From positions 6,694,176-6,758,175 of the forward strand of contig OY979723.1 in the NCBI GenBank assembly GCA_963855995.1: DNA of 64,000 nt, in the 5' to 3' direction. Every line of letters begins with the position of its first letter. The first letter of the stretch is position 1. Positions 25,882 to 39,405 of this stretch are shown here, one piece after another. The stretch comes from Muricea muricata (taxonomy: Eukaryota > Cnidaria > Anthozoa > Malacalcyonacea > Plexauridae). The notes under the pieces were generated by a model that worked only from the letters and a program-made list of their open reading frames with translations, searched no databases and was not told the origin of the DNA. The translations under genes were made by a program, and so were the position numbers.

Positions 25882-27699
25882 TAATGGCTTATAGTCTACT
25901 AGTTTGCAACTTTGGTTGTCTCCAAAACTCGTTAGTGTTAATGTTTGGCCAAGGTTTGTCAAGTCCCAGAAGCTTTAATTTCCTGTTTATTTCATACATA
26001 TTTCACAGGGGGCATTATTTTTTGTAGTTTACCTGCGTGCTTCAAGAGTGAAATAAACGTTGAAGATAAACATTCTGTTATTCGACCCGTGAAGATTGAT
26101 TTGTTCTCAAATGGAGATAATTTGTTGACAATTCTGGAAGCTAAATTTGATTTGGAACCGAACAGTTACTGCGTTCGTTTTAAGAAAAAATTGGTAATTG
26201 ATGTTATATTAATTATTTTTAGTCATTCTTAGAAAACGCTAACCTGATCTCAGACACTCTTTGTGGACTCTGGCCAATCCCATACGGACGTCCGATAACA
26301 TATTCACAATACATTTTTTCCTGTAATAAGATATATTAATAGTATATAATAACCACACCCTCGTGTCACACAGAAAACTGGTCAATCTCAAAATGTGATT
26401 GATTTCGGTTGACAATATATAATGAGACTCTTAATTCTTTAAGATCTATTGTATGAAAAATAGATTTTACTTTACCCTGCTTTGGTACTGTAATACATCA
26501 CAGATGGCAGCATAGCGTATAAATAATATATTTGTTAAATACGCTCTTCTATAAATGTTGCACAAAGTACAAATATTATACTATAAAAAGTATAGTGTAT
26601 TGTTGTTTTTCCAGTAATTTAGCGTTCTTTTTCCCCGCTAGTTGGATAAGGGAATATCCTTGTTTCACCAAGGCATATTTCATGGAACAACTGTTCGAGT
26701 AAATGCTGAGTTAAATGAACAAAGAAATATAGGTACAGTAAAATTATTTTTGAAGGGAAATATTATTATGTTAATAGCTACAATCATGGAGTTACTCAGT
26801 GCGTTTAGGGCTTTTTCAGATCCGTTAGAATACTTGTACACTTAGTAACCAGTGCTTCTGTTGTGTCTTTTTTTAAAGTTTTTCGACTTAGATTTTTTCC
26901 GTTCTGTAACTTATCCTTCGTTCTTTAAACAATTCACAAAAAGTCGATGATTATGTGTGATGTTTTATCCCCGATCTGATAAACAAGGTGCTCTAACCGA
27001 TTTGTAATAACCCTGACCACGCAACGCATGACACGGGATATTTGTGCAGAATACTAGCGTTTACTGTACCTTTTAAACATATGGTCTGCAGTAGATTATT
27101 TAACTAAAGATATTTTTGTATTTGTACGCGTACATGTACTTGTGTGTCAACAACGTAAAGAACTGAATATTCTATGCACATATGCTGAGTAGAAGTTTCA
27201 TTCATGTTTTTGCTTTTCAAGGTTCTGGCGTAGCTGATGTGAGACGCAAGAACTTGTACAAGAAAAATAAGACCATGGATATTCTAGGAAATAAAGTGAT
27301 TAATGGAAATGACAGGTAGATGCAGGCAATTTATAATTATGATACATTATAATGACTAACTGAAGCACGCCCGGTCCAATGTTGCCAGGTCGACAAAATT
27401 GACAAAGGACAAATGGCCGAATAGCACTAAAAAATATGTAGAAAATAATATAAAATATGCGGAAATTTTCATAATAATTTTCCAAAGAGGCTACTTCACA
27501 GATTGATTATTACACTCTGAAATTGCCATTTCCAACGATCTGGGTACTCAGATTTTCGTCACTACGACCTAGCTTTTTCAATCGAGTTCATACATATTTG
27601 TAGAGGTGATGCAGTGAAAATTTCAGAAAATATTTTGAGATTTGATAATCAAGTCCAAATTCACTCACCTGTTACTCTGCTAAATATACACTGCGATCC
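25882..27699 (+). repeat. 1.8-kb direct repeat, left copy (A)
   Basis: Matches 40207-42019 in the same orientation from TAATGGCTTATAG to CTGCGATCC, about 97-98% identical by eye with a few small indels. Copy A ends directly where the 12.5-kb DUF6589/RecQ unit begins. It carries three coding exons described separately. There are no TG...CA ends and no retroviral features. Confidence 0.92.
26009..27315 (+). CDS. Ubiquitin-like-fold gene, partial (copy A), three exons
   Basis: Exons 26009-26193, 26642-26732 and 27222-27315 have AG/GT borders and compatible phases (0, then 1). The spliced product contains VRPVKIDLFSNGDNLLTILE, a pair of Lys-Leu residues, then LDKGISLFHQGIFHGTTVRV. This resembles a ubiquitin-like beta-grasp: strand, helix with L..L, then a 'K.L.D..SL...GI..G.TV.V' ending. 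It continues GSGVADVRRKNLYKK. Function is unknown; the fold is inferred from pattern alone. A start may lie at the ATG at 25884. The last exon seen after copy B (about 42309-42593) is missing here. Confidence 0.55.
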
Positions 27700-27722
27700 C
27701 AATCTCGTACCCAGAGCAATGC

Positions 27723-27771
27723 CTGTTCGCGGGTTAGGCTGGCATTGGCTCTGGGGAAAGGGAATGAACTT
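27723..27771 (+). repeat. Left inverted repeat of the DUF6589/RecQ unit
   Basis: Inverse of 40149-40197. The sequence just outside (CCCAGAGCAATGCC, from about 27710) can also pair with GGCATTGGCTCTGGG inside the repeat, giving a local hairpin at this end. Confidence 0.8.
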
Positions 27772-29433
27772 TGCAATTTCATTGGCTGCGGTGAGATCAA
27801 TCGATGCACGCCCTGTGCACGCCATTCCTTGTGGGATTTTTGCAGAAATACGCGTGGAATAAAACGCATGGAGTGAATGGACGTAAACAAATTTATCGTG
27901 GTAATTTATCATCTCTGTTAGAATAAAAATATGTATATATTTTTGAAATACAATTGGCGAAGCGTCATTTCGCTGGATAAAAAACTTACATTGGAAATTT
28001 ATAGTAGCTGGAAGCCTGGAACTCAAGAGTAAGGAAATTGCCTTTACTGTCAGTTTTTATTGGCGTTTGGCCCGTGTCCATTTCCTGAGCGTCTGTTTTA
28101 CTGTATTTTGCATTCACGATGAAGTGTTTATGTTTGGAAATTTGCCCGCCAAGGACTGGCAGTTGTTTTGCTATGAAGGCTTTAATACAATAATACTGCT
28201 GTTTGATTTTATTTACAATAAAATTGTATGGATTTATTGGAGGCATTTAGATAATCTATTTTTGAGGTTTTATTGTATTCTAACCTTGAAAGTTTTATAA
28301 GTATAATTTTCTTGTTAATAATAATTGCATTATTTATATGGGTAGCTCAATAATTATAGCATGTGTGGAAAATAAATGTTAGAAAAATGTTCATACAGTG
28401 CATGTCCACATGGCACTTGTTATTTCTTTGTGCACATTTCCACAAGCCATCTCACAATGAGGTATGATATGTTTAGTTGTGAACTCGGAGATCTATTAAG
28501 AAATGACCTGCTAGTAGCATTTGTATTGTGCTCAAGACGTTTTATAAGTGTGGAAAATTGAAGTTGAACACACAGTTGTACAACCTACTCATATTTTAAG
28601 CAAGGTTTGTAAAATGTAATACTTTCATGTATCTATAGTAGTCACACATGAGTCACCACAGTCTCAGATAAAGTAATTTATCAACCAGAATCTATAAACT
28701 GCTTATTACCTTTGGAGTTAGGGCCTCAGAGGTCAAAGGAGTTGAATTAAAAATCCAATGAGCACAATCCAAAGAGTGCAATCTTCATTCCATCGGGGAA
28801 ATCTGGATTTCCACACAGAAAATAGAAGTTCAATAGAAAAAATGAAAATTTGGAGTCCAGGGAATCTGGAATACAAATACCTCTTAAATTACATTACAAG
28901 GGGGGGGGGGGGCTCGATATGAGGCTCGATTAATTGGTTTTTTGCAACTGGGTTTTGGTAGTAACATTATGAGAAGGAAGAAATCCTGGAACTGGGTTGT
29001 GGAACATGTATACAAAGCCATTTAACTGGAAAACAATAGACATACATGATAGGGTGATGTCATTGGCTGGTTATTTTTAGTTTGGTATCTTTTGGGCACA
29101 AAATCAATTCTCAGAGCATCCCCTATGAAATTTGCCCCTGCAACAACTCATTTAAGATCTGTTCCTGAGATTTGCACTCTTGTGTACAGTGTACCCCCAG
29201 CTTAGGGTGCATGGCCTTGTCTATATTATATTTATACAAAAATGGTATTATGATTTTTAAAATGGTTTAAGTAGAGGTATTTTTGGTAAAACCATAATAC
29301 ACAACTAAAATTGAATGAAATTTTGGTTCACATTGAACTTTGGGAACAACGCTAAAAAGTAAAATAAACATAAACACATTTTAGAGACCACCTGGATTCT
29401 AAGTGTTAATCGTTTTATTGTCTGCATATATTA
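27772..29433. other. Left non-coding arm of the DUF6589/RecQ unit
   Basis: No gene recognised. Contains a 13-base G run near 28901 and AT-rich sequence. It may include the promoter and untranslated leader of the DUF6589 gene. Confidence 0.45.
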
Positions 29434-29703
29434 TTGAAAACACGAAAAGTCTGTACTCCGTCTAAATTAATGTACAGACCTAAGCGCATTAGGCCATCCA
29501 CTTCCCCATCACGTCAGGCACAGTCGGACGACACTGCTGCCCATCGTTTGGCCCCGCGCGGGTGTCGTTTGACCAAGTTTGCATCGGCAACCGAGAAACC
29601 CGAATCGCAGCCCTTGTTACAACCTATCGGTAGATTTTCGTCAGCACAAGTGAACAAGACTCGAGGCCATGAAATTCTCCAATTTGCTGGACTACGAAGT
29701 CAG

Positions 29704-30527
29704 GTATTTACAGTGTATGTACTAGACGATATAAAACAGTGTCTAGTGGGGAGGGGAGGGGGCAAAAGGGGCATTTTGCCCCGAGGCCCCAGATGTAAGC
29801 CCCCCCAAAGCATGATAGAAGTAAAAAGCAAGTATCTTTATGCTGGGGGGGGAGGGTACAACTGAAACTTTTGCCCAGAGCTCCCAAAACTGTCTGTATG
29901 GCCCGGGCCAGCAGTGGTGTTGCCAAGGAAGGACGATGGGAAAAATGATCCCCTCCCCAATTACAGGCCACCAGGAAGGGGGGAGCAATTGCCCATGGCC
30001 AAAAGGCTGCACTACATGAAAAAGTACACTATACATAATTTATCAACTAAAAATCCTCCCAGAATTCAAAGTTTTCCCATGGGACCATGATCCAGACCAC
30101 CCTATGAATGTACTATGCTGCTGGAAGATAAAAACAGGAGATTTTGCCCTTGGAGCTCAAATGCCTTTGAACAGTCTGGCCCTAATACAGCAATATTGTC
30201 ATCAAGACCACTTCATTTAAAGTCCAACTCTGAATAAACTGTGGGGGGGGGGGGAAGGGTACATGTCCTACAATGCAAGCCCCAAGGTGTGAACAAACCT
30301 GTTACCAAGGCTTTGTTTCAAAATCTAAGAAATCCAATGTGCCTGCTAGAACTATTAAAATCTAAGTTTCTGCAGTTGTGCCCCCAGATCCTTTATTTAA
30401 ATCACACCGGCACTGATGCCAACCTGCTTTTGTTTCAGGTTTCGCGCAGATTTCGCGATACCTTAAATGGGTTTTAAAAAGGGAGTATATTTTTTCACAA
30501 AGGTAATGTAATTGTTTATTTTTTCAG
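29704..30527. other. Intron 1 of the DUF6589 gene with G/C-run repeats
   Basis: Donor CAG|GTATTT, acceptor TTTTTTCAG. It contains several G8-G12 runs (29752, 29846, 30242) and a self-complementary GGGGCATTTTGCCCC (about 29770). No gene. Confidence 0.55.
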
Positions 30528-32534
30528 ACCTTCCAAACGCAAACAATGTTAACGGAAAACTCTGCAAACCAAAATCCCCGAGGATATTTGTCGCGTAATG
30601 TTTTCGACACCCATTTTGAAAAGCGTGGTTAAGCATACTATGATGAAAGAGATCGACGAACAGTGTAGCAATTTAAGTGTACGCAAAATAAGCAAGTCTG
30701 GAAAGCAACCATCTGTGTTACACGTCACTCGAAAAGAAACGAAAAAAAAGTTGGAGGAATTCACGCGGACAAAAGTGAAGGAAAGAGCACCTGATGTCCT
30801 GGATTTTTTATGCGCTATCGGTGTACCCAAATTGAAAGATGGAGACAAACAAATCCCGCCGTTATGTACTGCATATGGTATCCTCTTGAACAACAGATGG
30901 AAAGAACTCAGTTTGATTCAAAAGGTGATAACGACTCTTTTTGGAGTGGGACATTGTACTGCGAAGGTTATTTTTACATATTGTTTCTGTTTTTATTTTG
31001 CATAGACGTTTGATTGTTGCAACACTCTTGGAATTTGCTAAGTGCGACATTCTTACAGGAATATTTTAGACGATCTGCAAGTTGGCGTTACAGACTACAT
31101 CAGGAAAATGGTTGATGAGGGAAGGGAAATTAGATGGACGTCTGAAAACTTAACAAATATCGTCATCAGCGGATATAAGAATTCGGATATGCATTGGATA
31201 TGCCAGTGTATCATATTTGACAGAGTTTCATTCACCCAGTTGGACGATACTAAACCTTTGGTTGAAGGTATGACTAAATTCGAGAATAAAGAGTACCTGC
31301 TGTCGAAAAGCGAACTGGAATTTCATTGAACTTTTTTCCCTGCCTTATCACGAATTTTATTGAACTATTTCCCTGCCTTAAAGTGATTAAGAACGTTGTA
31401 CCATAGCACATCGAGCATGAATTCTCCAAAGAAATGGCTGAGAAATCAGAAATCACAAATTTGCCGGTGGTTCCGTTTAATCAAAATAAGACGGCAGATG
31501 TTTGCAAGTACTTGGAGGACGTGACGGATGTTTTATACGACATTCATCACAAATCAGAAGACGACACGACAGACGCGGAAGATCCCGGTCACACGCCATC
31601 GTCAAACGAAATGGCAGCCAGAAAATCAGAAATACTGAAAGGCGTAAAAGTGCCACTCTTTGGAGATTTACTTGAAAGGGAAAGGTTGACTGGCGCTAAG
31701 AAGACCAGAGCAGGGTGCAACTTCTCAAGTGATAAATTTGAACAAGTGTTAGAGGTTCCAGCTGTTTGGCATGCCAAACAGTTTTTTTTAAGTGTAAGTG
31801 AATAGATAAATCTCAGACTTTAAATTTTACCAAGCCAAAAAGAGTACAAGCCTATAAAGTTTCTAAATAGACTTTTTTTCGGTAGGGTTTCATAGGGTTT
31901 CATATTTTCATTATAGGGCACTATAACTATTTCATAGCGCACAGGACAATGTCTGTCCTGGCCGCTTATTTTCCGTTTTTTTAATGTTGCAATCGAACAA
32001 GTTGCGCAATCGATAAAAATATGGTAACTCGCTTTCAATTACATTTTTTAGACTGTGTGGAAACACTTGTACAGTACAAAATGCGCAAGAGATATTGGCA
32101 CAATATATTATTTCCGTCAGAACCTAAGCAAAAAGAACGTGACCACCGATGTGAAGAAGAATTTCAAAGCGTCTGCTGAGTTGTTGGAAGAAGTGACGAA
32201 AGCATATATATGCGACGCGTTCATGGAGTGGGCAGGTTTGGTTGACATGGATGGCAAACCTTCAAAGATAACAATTCCACATGCTAACACTAACTTGGCA
32301 ACAAAAAAACAGTTTATGGAAAGTGTCATTGGAAACTTTGTTGACAAGTACATTCTTCAAGATCTAAATGCAGAGAAAACTTTGAACTTAAAGAGGCAAT
32401 CCCATGTAACAGGTATAAATACTAATATGCACGCTTACTCGCTAGGAAAAGAAAATTATAGGCAAATTATACTCATTATAGTGGCGACAAAATTTATCTG
32501 TTTCGACAAACAGATTTCATTTTTGCGTAAATCT

Positions 32535-32641
32535 GTACTGTAATAGATCACAGATGGCGTGCGAAGAACAAAAAAGTACGGCACTGTCGTGACTATTTGT
32601 TCTTCGCACGCAATGACGTCTTCTGTTATCTATTACGTACA
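32535..32641. repeat. Hairpin (MITE-like) in intron of the DUF6589 gene
   Basis: TACTGTAATAGATCACAGATGGCGTGCGAAGAACA on the left pairs imperfectly with the inverse on the right (TGTTCTTCGCACGC...TATTACGTACA), shown here in shortened form. The phrase TACTGTAATA(C/G)ATCACAGATG also occurs once in each 1.8-kb repeat (about 26488 and 40808). Confidence 0.65.
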
Positions 32642-33031
32642 GAGGCACAAAAGAAGTAAATCTATTTGTGTGATATAATAAAAAAAGTTTAGATAAACAA
32701 GTCGAAAACCCGCGAAAGGATTTTGCTGAAGCATGTCACGCCATCGAATGACGTCATCTGTGCGTGTGTGGTGTGTACTATTATAACCCACAAGCTCTCG
32801 ACCAATGAAAGTGCAGAATCCCTTTCATTATTAGGCCTATATAATATAGTTTACATTCACTTCTGCGAAAGAATTTCATAACAATAATGCCTTTTCTTTT
32901 TTTGTAAATCAAAATAAGACAACCTCAGCACAAAGTATAGAGCAAGCACCAACAAGTCTTAGTCAACAGCTCACTGTTACTGAAGTTGATGCGAAGATGA
33001 TATTTAAGCAAGGTAATAAGCAAAACGGATA

Positions 33032-33330
33032 TACTGTCGTTATCAAAAAGGTTGTCCACAGCAAGTATTGCAATATATCAGTTACGTGGGTTATCAGTAT
33101 GCATCAACGCGCGTGGTGTAGTTTCATTCAATTGTCAAATATGTATTGCAAGCAGAAAATCTGAAGACTTTATATTCAGATGATTAGAGATGACGAATGA
33201 TCTATCAACATCCTTTCACGGAAGGGACAATAACCAAGTAAAACTACATCACGCGCGTTGATGCATATCAATAAGCCACGTGACTGATATATTGCAATAC
33301 TTGCTGTGCACAACCTTTTTGATAACGGCA

Positions 33331-33333
<3 letters not shown>
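33032..33333. mobile_element. MITE with ~95-bp inverted repeats, TA-flanked
   Basis: The left arm TACTGTCGTTATCAAAAAGG and onward (33032-33127) is inversely repeated at about 33240-33333, with the shared tract AGCAAGTATTGCAATATATC. It sits 20 bp after an exon donor and its right end runs straight into a (TA)n array. The TA flank suggests a mariner-type MITE. Confidence 0.75.

Positions 33334-33416
<83 letters not shown>
33331..33416. repeat. (TA)n microsatellite
   Basis: Uninterrupted TA array adjoining the MITE. Confidence 0.97.
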
Positions 33417-33422
<6 letters not shown>

Positions 33423-33611
33423 GTGTGCTCAACAAACTGTGTGGTTGTTCAATAGCGTGTGTTGTGTGTCATCAATAGAGCGTATTGTGTGAGTTGTAAA
33501 TATGTAAAATAGGGACTAGCATGCTCGAGGAGAGACGCCAATTTTGGATTTGTCTGGTCATCGTTTGAAAGGTGTGTTTTTAGTTGTACACTGAGTGGGA
33601 AGATTGCACGT

Positions 33612-33836
<225 letters not shown>

Positions 33837-36344
33837 GTGTATGTATGTGTATTACATTCTAGATGAAACTGTAGTTCTGCTGGCAAACAATGTTAAGGAT
33901 GTTGTGGCAACCGGAAAAGTGCAAATATCAACGGGTGGAGGGGCAAGCGTGGCAAGTCAGGAAAATGAAGATTCTTGCAAGATAAATGTTACTGCAATTG
34001 TCAACGCCGGATTAATCGCCGAGAATTTGTGTAAACATCAAAATATTGAAATAGGAAAAGAGATTTTGTGGCCAAAAAATCTTGTAGGCAGACCGGTTCA
34101 AATGATTCAGATAAGAAAGCCTTCAGTACAAAATAATGGTGAAAGTCCTGATACTGAACGTAAAGATAAATCTCGTGATGAATCTCTAAATCCAGAAGAT
34201 CACGTTTTTAACTATGGCCTTCAGGTTATCCAAATGGGTTTGTTTTTCAATGCAGCTAGATGATTCGGAAAGTGAAGGAGATGGCGAAAGAATGATGAGA
34301 AACTGGAAGTTATTAATGCTGTATGCGAGATGCTCAGGGAGGTCAAAAAAGAACGCGTTTGAAGCTATGCGTTTGTTAACGTACTGTAGAGGATTACTTA
34401 CAGCCAAAATGGCACATCGAGTTATCCATGGGCAATTTGTCAACCTGTCGGGTGGAAAAGGGAAAAATTATATAAACGATTTAAAACAGGAACACTTGGT
34501 CAACTGCAATAAAGTCTTCTTGCGTGGTCTTTGTGGCAACAAAACATTGAAAGCAGTTACGAGAGCATCACAGAGCGCATATAATGTGAGAAAAATCTGT
34601 GAGAATTTCGACAAGCAGTCAAGCATCAAACCAGAATCACAGTCTCACACATATGGAGATGCAAGCACCGATATTAAACAGATGGCAGATGTTTTAAGGA
34701 AATTAAGACCATTCAACTTTGTTGCAGGTCGTAAACACACAGCGTTTCCCACAATTTCGAACAGCCCACTGAACAATGTTGATATTTCTTCCATTCATAC
34801 ATGGTTGACAAGTAAAAAGAAAGCTATCGCGAATAATCCACTTTTATGCCATGATCCTGACAATGAGGAGGAAACTGGACATGAACTTGAAGAAGAGGAA
34901 GAAAATATAGAAGATGCAGAAGAGGACTTATAACTTGCCTGTCTATGTCCAGTAAAAATTTGATGTTCTCTTGATGTTGGCAATTGCTACAGTTTACAAA
35001 TGGTTTTGGAATTTTGTAGATCACTTTATTGTTACTGAAATGACAAGTTTGTACAATATAAACTCTATGACAATAGAATTACATAACCCACCAACCTTTT
35101 CAGCATCAAGTATTATTCCAACTCAGAAGAGAATTTCTGAACAATATCAAATACAACTGTTGCATTTCTCTGCTGAAAACTGGCAGCAAGTTTTCAACCG
35201 CTTCAATTGACACTAAGTATTCACAATGTTCTATAGTCTTATTGATCAAATCTCGGGTAAAGCCAGTAGCCAAAGAAACACCACCAACACATGATGGGCC
35301 AAAATACAATGTTTCCATGTATTGTTCCTGAGCCTTCTTTATTTCATTTCTTTGGACAATGTTTATTGACAAAGGGGGTACCTGTATATCTTCTGCAAAA
35401 ACTTCAGGAACAGGTTTGTTTGCTTCTCTCACAACAGCATTTTCCAACTCAAGTGAAATTGTTTCAGTACAGTTGCTACAATCACAGTTAGCCGCACAAA
35501 TGTCACAGCAAGAATGCACAGCTTGGCTACAATCACGAACTAACGTATGGCCAAAGTACATCAAAATCAATTCTCTCTTGCAGTGTTTGCCTGTGACAAG
35601 CTCCTTCATGACAGCATCAACAGAATTCTTCCCTGAGCGTATGTCATAACTGTTGAAGTACATTGTTGCATTAGCTGGTAAACCATCGCGACCTGCACGA
35701 CCGATGTATTTCTTGGAAATATTCCTCCATTGTGTGAGGCACACCAATGTGAACAATTCTTATGGATGGCAAATCTATTCCGAGTCCAAATGCAACAGTT
35801 ACAAACAGAACTCGAGCTTTACAAACATTATTAACTAGATCATTAGTCAACCTATCCTTCTCATGTTTAGGGTATTGAGCATGGTACTGACCAAATAGCC
35901 TGTTCTCACTTTTTTGAGGGGCATCAGCTGGAAAGTATTGCTTCTGCCCAAGATTATTGCTGAAGAATAAAAAACTTTCTGCACAAATATTTAGAGTACC
36001 ATATACTAGAGTCAAAGGCATATCTATTTTCTTCTCCATCAATTCCTGGCACAATGGCTGTAAAATTGCATGTAGCCTATCTTCACCAGATGCAGGTCTT
36101 TCTTTAGATTGCAAAAAAATGTTTCCACGGTCAGGATTAACAGCAATAACTTTTGGAGTGTTTAACTGTAAAACATCACATATAGTCCTTTGAGACTTAA
36201 GAGTGGCTGTAGCTGTTGTTGCAAGGTGAGGTACTTCTGGGAAAATGCTTACCAGAATATCTAGCTTGCCATATGCTGGTCGGAAAGAATCCCTACAAAA
36301 ACAAAAAAGGTCAAACATATTATGTTAATGTTTGAGTTGTTAAT

Positions 36345-37374
36345 TGCTGCGGAGCGAGCGAGCCTGAAGCGAGCGAGCGTAGCAGCAGCCTAATTTGTGC
36401 AGAGAGGGAGTTTTGAACTAAATTTTAGTAAGCGCATGGAATTGTGGTCGTGCGCGCTTGCTATGCGCAGAGCACCCATTTTTAACTCGCTCATTTCCAT
36501 GTGCTTTCTGTGCTATTGTATTGAATAGAAGGACAGAGTGAATTCCCATCGAAATTTAGAGCTTTTTCAAGTCTATTTTGACCATTAAAGGTAAGACATC
36601 TTGTTTGTATTTTGTATTAGGATGCACTATCCAGTGGTCAAAACTTAAAAGCAAATGCCTTATCAAGGTTAAATTATATATGCGAGAGGAAGACAATTTG
36701 TTTTTCTGAATATATTCATTTTTGAAGTCTGTTGTTTGCGTTAATAGTCAAGTACTAGAATTTAAAACGAGTTTGTTATTCCCACGACAATATTAAATCT
36801 CGTATTAAATTACAGTGGCATTTTAATATACATTCATAGTATCGCGTCTGTGAAACTGTATTAAAGCGCGTTTGTTTTGCCGATAATAATTTTCCAACAT
36901 TACCATTTGTGCTAATAGTCAACTGTAATCGAAGTTAACAAACCACAGTTGAACAGAGACGCTGCATAATATATTCATGTTATGTTCTAAAACGCGTCTG
37001 CTGTTCACGCGACATTATTTGCCGTGGAATTATGACAGTTTTAAATTTCGTGCGTTTGTGAGCTAGCAAATATTTCCAACAAACGTAATTATAGAACAAC
37101 TAAGTATTTCAGAGTTCACTGTAGCTGTAAGAAAATCGTTAGCGTACTTTCCTTTATCGATAAGGCATTTGCTTTTCGACTTCGTTCATGGTTGACCCCT
37201 TTTGACCCCTAATGCTTAAGCCAGCCTGAAACATGATATCTTCTGGCAGACAAACTGAGTCAAGCCGAGTGATGTACTGGCAGGCTAGTAATGCACACTA
37301 TCTCACTGAATATATTTTGGGTTGCATAAATGTCATTTTCCAATAACCTATAAAATAATTAAAGCTCCGCAGCA
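36345..37374. repeat. Nested inverted-repeat segment in the RecQ intron
   Basis: TGCTGCGGAGC at 36345-36355 is inverted at 37364-37374. AAAAGCAAATGCCTTATC (about 36648) is inverted at about 37159. GCGAGCGAGC motifs recur near 36353-36380. No coding. It could be a small non-autonomous element, but no target duplication is clear. Confidence 0.4.
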
Positions 37375-39310
37375 TTCCCTACCTTGCAGGTAACCTAGTA
37401 TATGTGTTATTAATCAAATTAGCATCGGTAAATGAACTGCAATTTTTATTACACTATTAATTTATTACATTATGAAGATGAATTATGTTGTGAATTGTTG
37501 TAAATGTTGCTTTTTTGATAAAATATATGCATGCAGGATGCAAGACCATTCCTGCTGGCAAGATCACAGTATTTTGTTTTCTTCCTAGTACATGATTAGC
37601 ACCTAATTCAGCTAAAAGTTTAAGTTAAGAACCAGTTTGATTTGTCAGCCTGAAGTGGTTCTTTTATTTTGGGTACCTATTTGCCCAAATTTCAGGCTGT
37701 TGGTTCTTAACCCACTGGTTCTTTTATGCGGGGTTTTACTGTATTTAAATTTTTAGTTTCAATGGAGTTTAAATTAGAATATTTTGATAAAAAATATAAA
37801 ATCAAATATGTAATAAATTCAAACCATTGTATTTTGACTTGAAAGTATTTATCACAAGTGTCAAGTTTGGTTTCTTCATTGTTAGTGAGTAGATGTAAAT
37901 TTAATCAAGAACAACTCAATAACAGCGAAGAAAAGCAAATGATTACCGACGATGTTAAGTGGAATATAATGATGTCACGTCCCCCCTTAACAAATGGAGC
38001 TGCCTATTTCTTAAATGTGCCCGTTACTTTCGGAAGTAATGAGACCCCTGATTGCTAGTTGGACACTTGAAGCTTAATTTGGTCCAATCTCGTACCCAGA
38101 GCAATCATAGCTCTAAATACGAGATTGAATTTGGTCAAGTAGAATTTTTGCTTGTGAAGTTTGGATGAAAACACTCAAGAATACTGTTACCTATCGCAAG
38201 ATATTATAGAGTAAAACATAGCACATTTCCATTTTTCATAAGTTCATAAATAGATAACATACAGTATGTAAAACTTTAATATAACAAAAAATACATGAAA
38301 TAACATGCAAAGAAATAGACATTGTGTTTGATTATTCACTAATACTAGAAATACATGCATGCAGCAACCCCTCGCCACTAACTAAGAGCATGCAACTATA
38401 TTTTCGGAATTACATGAAGTATTGCATTAGGCTGTTGTCATAGCAACACGCCGATTGTTATTCTTTCTGAATATTTTTTCAAAATGACAAAATATTGAGT
38501 TTTTAATCCTTGTTTTATTGACAATTGTTTAAAATGGCACAACATTTGTCATCGGTATGTTATTACGCCTAATGTAAGCTTAAACTTGGTATAAAATACG
38601 ACCTATTAATTACATATATTAGACGTTTTGCAATAGCTATGAAACTAAATTTTTATCTACATAAACTTTGAGTTTGAAATAAAACCGTTTCAAGCCAATT
38701 TTGTATCTTCGCTCATATTCTTTTACATGTAAAGTTCGTCAATATTTTGAAATACAGTAATAAGAAGACAGTCTTGCATTTTAATACAAAACATAAACTT
38801 ACTCTGGAATTTAAACAGTGAATAGACTGGAGGAGTACGGCTACGCTGGCCTTTATAAAGCGTTAAAACACAAGTATAAATACGCATTATCAACAAGCTT
38901 ACCTTGTGTTTCATGCCGTAGTCAATTCTTGGCGCTTCTGTGTATTTTCCCAGAGTTAATCTCTCTTCAAGAGTCTTGTCGCAGTCGTTTTCGTCTCAGT
39001 TCTCGCCTTTTTGGATGCCTTAAGTGTTTGCTACTCCTGATATTCCGCCATACTCTTGAGATCATAAATGACCACCCTTCGTTGGTTGTGAAAGTTGCCA
39101 AATCTTTTTGCAAAAATACAAAATATTGTAGAGCAAAAAGCAAATTTAGATATTTGCTTGCTGTCAGTTGAATTCGTGATTAATCAATCAACAATAAATT
39201 TTAAATCCGGCCAATCAGTGTTAGCCATTCATGATAGTCCGCCATATTGTTGAGATCAGTGAGGACATACCACTTTTACTACCTATCACGAGCAACGACT
39301 TTGAACTCCG
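37375..39310. other. Remainder of the RecQ intron, no gene
   Basis: AT-rich with short motif-free ORFs. It contains the palindrome at 38085-38127. Confidence 0.45.
38085..38127. repeat. Short palindromic element (CAATCTCGTACCCAGAGC type)
   Basis: CAATCTCGTACCCAGAGC and the inverse of CAATCTCGTATTTAGAGC form a 43-bp imperfect palindrome. The same 21 bases as its left arm sit at 27700-27720, exactly between repeat A and the left inverted repeat of the 12.5-kb unit. Confidence 0.65.
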
Positions 39311-39405
39311 CTAATACGAAATTAGTAACCCTCGCCCCGGGCTTACGCCCGGAACGGCGCTTCGCGCCGTTGGCTCGGGGATAATATGTCCAGCTGTTAT
39401 TAGCA
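39311..39405. repeat. GC-rich double hairpin in an AT-rich intron
   Basis: Two adjacent perfect stem-loops (CCGGGCTTACGCCCGG and AACGGCGCTTCGCGCCGTT) are enclosed by outer pairs CCTCGCC/GGCTCGGGG and GCTAATA/TATTAGC. There is no coding potential. Confidence 0.6.

Noticed and set aside
27672..28026. Minus-strand ORFs across the left inverted repeat
   Set aside because: They read through repeat A and the inverted repeat with no motif; the mirrored ORF at the right end is equally explained by the repeat.
29743..30036. Minus-strand ORFs in the DUF6589 intron
   Set aside because: Low-complexity Pro/Ser-rich products from C-rich runs, with no domain pattern.
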